Source: Bacilli bacterium
GTDB lineage: Bacteria > Bacillota_I > Bacilli_A > RF39 > UBA660
DNA length: 8,865 nt
Reading direction: 5' to 3'
Assembly: GCA_022793565.1 (NCBI GenBank)
Contig: JAAWDC010000093.1
Span: 1-8,865 of the forward strand
This document shows positions 7,218 to 8,865 of this stretch, in pieces. Numbering within the stretch: position 1 is the stretch's first letter; each line of letters starts with the position of its first letter. Under the pieces are notes generated by a model. It worked only from the letters and a program-made list of their open reading frames with translations. It made no database searches and was not told the DNA's origin. The translations under genes and the position numbers were made by a program.

Positions 7218-7255
7218 ACAAATAAAAAAGCAAACCAACAAGAATTATTATGAAA

Positions 7256-8410
7256 TTATCTCATATCATTCAGCTTCTGAACTTGTTTCTGTGCTTTTAA
7301 GAATTCTCGATACTGTGGAATTTTATATATTTTATAATATTGCTTAAAGTACCAAAAATAATCTCTAATTTGAATACCCCTAGTAGAAACAATTTGCATC
7401 CCTTGATCCTTTAAAAACTGTTTGAAATACTTACTAACTTTAAATAAAAAGGGACCATTCCCAAATAATACAGGCAAAATTTTCATATATGCATCTACAT
7501 AAGTAATTTTAGCCCGAGTCATATGATCAATTACACTTTGATAATCATTAATTAAATCTATTTTATTGAAAATAATTACCTCTGTTTCTTTCCGACAAAA
7601 CATCAAATTATGAGCAATACTTCCAGAAAGCATTGCTATTTGCTTAGCATGATTAATATAAAAGATTTGTTCTCGCAATGACAAAGTCTCAGGGGATAAC
7701 ACCTCATAACCATTATGAATCAAAGTAGTAGCAATATTATCTTCTCCATGCTCTTTATCATTGTTTCCAATTAAATTAGACCTAGTAAAGTAAATTTTTT
7801 CTGGAATATTCTTTTTCGAAATAGTACAATTTTTAACAATATGATCAATTAACCTTTCAAACTCGTCAGTATAAAACTCACCCGGAATAAATGAAACATC
7901 TGGAATAATCACTTCTTGAAAACAAGTAGGACTAGAAACATCAATGATTTGCTCTGGTGGAATCCCTACTAATTCAAATAATTCCATAAAGTTTCCATAA
8001 AGCTCCAAACCCCAACTACAATATGCAATTTTATATTCATTAGGATGATCCAAAACATACCACAATCTACTAATTTGATCACACAAAAAGTGTCCCCAAT
8101 GAGCTACAAAAGGTCCAAAAAAGATTACCTTTTCGTTAACTTTTGAAGCACGATCCAAATCAACCTCATAATTTCCACCATAAAAATATCGAGTACTAGA
8201 ACTTTCTATAAAATGTCCTTCTGAATCAACGACTCCACCAATAGACCAAAGTTTAGGATTTTCATTATATAAATCAGGTTTCCCTGGTAAAATAATTCCA
8301 TTTTTAACGACTGTCTTCTCCAAACTTTCTTCAGATTTATAGTTTCTGCCAGCAATCTTTTGGTATTTTATTTTCTGCTTGTCATTCATATAAAGACATT
8401 GATATTTCAT
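7256..8410 (-). CDS. GT61 (DUF563) family glycosyltransferase
   Basis: A 384-residue soluble protein. Landmarks of the GT61/DUF563 family are clear: GPFVAHWGHFLCDQISRLWY at 99-118 with the paired histidines H104 and H107, KIYFTRS at 205-211, the GEDNI segment (222-226), GYEVLSPETLSLREQI at 234-249 and SGSIAHNLMFC at 262-272. GT61 enzymes are best known from plant and animal xylosyl- and O-GlcNAc-type transferases, and bacterial members lie in capsule and LPS loci. Here it probably adds one sugar of the repeat unit or a branch; donor unknown. The basic, aromatic tail (about 320-384) may associate with the membrane. The start ATG at 8410 has AGGTGG a few bases upstream (8420-8415). It lies 45 bases after the probable true end of the frameshifted gene upstream, as expected in an operon. 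No sign of truncation. Confidence 0.9.
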   Translation of the reverse strand: MKYQCLYMNDKQKIKYQKIAGRNYKSEESLEKTVVKNGIILPGKPDLYNENPKLWSIGGVVDSEGHFIESSSTRYFYGGNYEVDLDRASKVNEKVIFFGPFVAHWGHFLCDQISRLWYVLDHPNEYKIAYCSWGLELYGNFMELFELVGIPPEQIIDVSSPTCFQEVIIPDVSFIPGEFYTDEFERLIDHIVKNCTISKKNIPEKIYFTRSNLIGNNDKEHGEDNIATTLIHNGYEVLSPETLSLREQIFYINHAKQIAMLSGSIAHNLMFCRKETEVIIFNKIDLINDYQSVIDHMTRAKITYVDAYMKILPVLFGNGPFLFKVSKYFKQFLKDQGMQIVSTRGIQIRDYFWYFKQYYKIYKIPQYREFLKAQKQVQKLNDMR

Positions 8411-8455
8411 TTTACCACCTACTTACCATCTTACTTAAGAACAAAGAAGTCTTTT

Positions 8456-8557
8456 TCATAGAAAAGAAAAATAGACACTAGCTATAATCACTCCTACTAT
8501 ATAATGCATTAAATATACATAAAGTTTGAAATTTTCTTCTTCACCAAAATAGCTGAT
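8456..8557 (-). other. Displaced reading frame: probable original C-terminus of the upstream glycosyltransferase
   Basis: In the frame one base off from the upstream gene, codons run open from 8557 to a TGA at 8458-8456. The part from 8548 reads FGEEENFKLYVYLMHYIV and continues GVIIASVYFSFL, a protein-like mix of acidic, aromatic and hydrophobic residues. The continuous frame instead ends LVKKKISNFMYI at 8509. Joining the frames at about 8548 (a single missing base in the short T run) gives a smooth chain from ILDKSAI into FGEEENF, about 18 residues longer than the continuous reading. It also shrinks the gap to the next gene from 98 to 45 bases, like the other gaps here. I read this as a one-base deletion in the genome or the assembly. 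Confidence 0.6.
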
Positions 8558-8865
8558 TTATCTAATATAATTGGACAAATATATTGAATAATATCACGAT
8601 TCTCTGGAAGAAAAATTACTCTCTCATCTGCAATTTCACATATCCGATCTTTTAATTCTGGATAATAAGCAGCACTTCGAATAACATCTGCATCATATTT
8701 CGCCTGATCTCTAAAGAAAGAAACCACAGTAGCCCTCTCTTCTAAAAGTGGTTTCACAGCCTGATAAATCCAATATTGACTATTCACAACTTTATTTTGA
8801 TCCATTAAAACTACATATTTCCCATGAATTTTAGACAAACTTTTCTCATAGACCTCTTCATCCGT
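8509..8865 (-). CDS. GT2-like glycosyltransferase, C-terminal part (cut by right edge, probably frameshifted)
   Basis: The frame is open to the window edge (118 residues visible), so its real start is outside; a TTG at 8838 is only an internal leucine codon. The visible start, EKSLSKIHGKYVVLMDQNKV, fits the GT2 segment in which an alpha helix and GKYVVFLxxD lead into the metal-binding site, with DQN where many members have DxD or TQD. The following QYWIYQAVKPLLEE, ATVVSFFRDQAKYDADVIRS and YYPELKDRI resemble the VKPFxxD...VYGRQ...DA order of GT2 rhamnosyltransferases. Role: addition of a sugar to the lipid-linked glycan (inference). The end is suspect: a different frame continues more naturally past the stop at 8509, see the entry for 8456-8557. 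If the frameshift is real, the protein loses about 30 native residues and gains 12 unrelated ones. Family call moderate because the N-terminal half is missing. Confidence 0.6.
   Translation of the reverse strand, partial: TDEEVYEKSLSKIHGKYVVLMDQNKVVNSQYWIYQAVKPLLEERATVVSFFRDQAKYDADVIRSAAYYPELKDRICEIADERVIFLPENRDIIQYICPIILDKSAILVKKKISNFMYI

Noticed and set aside
7209..7255. Possible promoter between the GT61 and acyltransferase genes (CATAAT at about 7250)
   Set aside because: No acceptable -35 box at 16-18 bases upstream; the gap is only 47 bases and is explained by operon spacing and the ribosome site.
8411..8459. A 15-codon minus-strand ORF (MKKTSLFLSKMVSRW) just before the GT61 start
   Set aside because: Overlaps the likely end of the frameshifted gene by ATGA but has no ribosome site, and its length is within chance. 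The stretch is better seen as an ordinary short intergenic leader.
8546..8557. Programmed -1 ribosomal frameshift at the end of the first gene
   Set aside because: No X XXY YYZ slippery heptamer and no evident downstream stem or pseudoknot; a simple one-base indel is a better explanation.

Overview
This window is a fragment of a surface-polysaccharide biosynthesis locus. Every gene I can support lies on the minus strand, so transcription runs from position 8865 towards 1. The DNA is AT-rich, start sites often carry GGAGG-type Shine-Dalgarno sequences, and genes are packed so that the SD of one often lies in the end of the previous one. This, with the gene content (ABC-type polysaccharide exporter, RgpB-like GT2 rhamnosyltransferase family, very long two-domain glycosyltransferase, DUF2142 membrane protein), suggests a low-GC Gram-positive, most likely Streptococcus or a close Lactobacillales relative with a rhamnose-containing wall polysaccharide. 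The genus is inference; no rRNA or housekeeping gene is present to confirm it.

Layout in the direction of transcription. (1) 8865-8456: 3' part of a GT2-like glycosyltransferase, cut by the window edge, whose last part appears displaced by a one-base frameshift near 8546-8557. (2) 8410-7256: a GT61 (DUF563) family glycosyltransferase. (3) 7208-6150: an acyltransferase-3 family membrane protein, probably an O-acetyltransferase of the glycan. (4) 6149-6084: a 66-bp very AT-rich gap with a good candidate internal promoter, three evenly spaced copies of a 7-mer, and a possible 27-codon overlapping ORF. (5) 6083-5334 and 5332-4550: ATPase and permease of a Wzt/Wzm (RgpD/RgpC, TagH/TagG) exporter. 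(6) 4547-3708: RgpB/RhlC-like GT2. (7) 3696-1531: a 721-residue protein with two GT-B domains, the second WsaF-like. (8) 1527-118: DUF2142 multi-spanning membrane protein, GT-C-like. (9) 106-1: N-terminus of another GT2, DPM1-like, running off the left edge.

A working model, inferred from families and order: the cytoplasmic glycosyltransferases (GT2s, GT61, double GT-B) build a lipid-linked, probably rhamnose-rich chain; the acyltransferase modifies it; the Wzt/Wzm pair exports it; and the last two genes may form a pair in which a GT2 loads a sugar on undecaprenyl phosphate and the GT-C-like DUF2142 protein adds it as a side group outside the membrane. The exporter ATPase is short and lacks the C-terminal carbohydrate-binding domain of O9a-type Wzt, so it probably does not select chains by a terminal cap through that domain.

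No mobile element, CRISPR, tRNA or rRNA was seen, and no gene-free stretch exceeds 100 bases. Most of the window is a recognisable type of locus. The points most worth checking are the frameshift in the first gene, the repeat-bearing gap before the exporter, and the DUF2142/GT2 pair.
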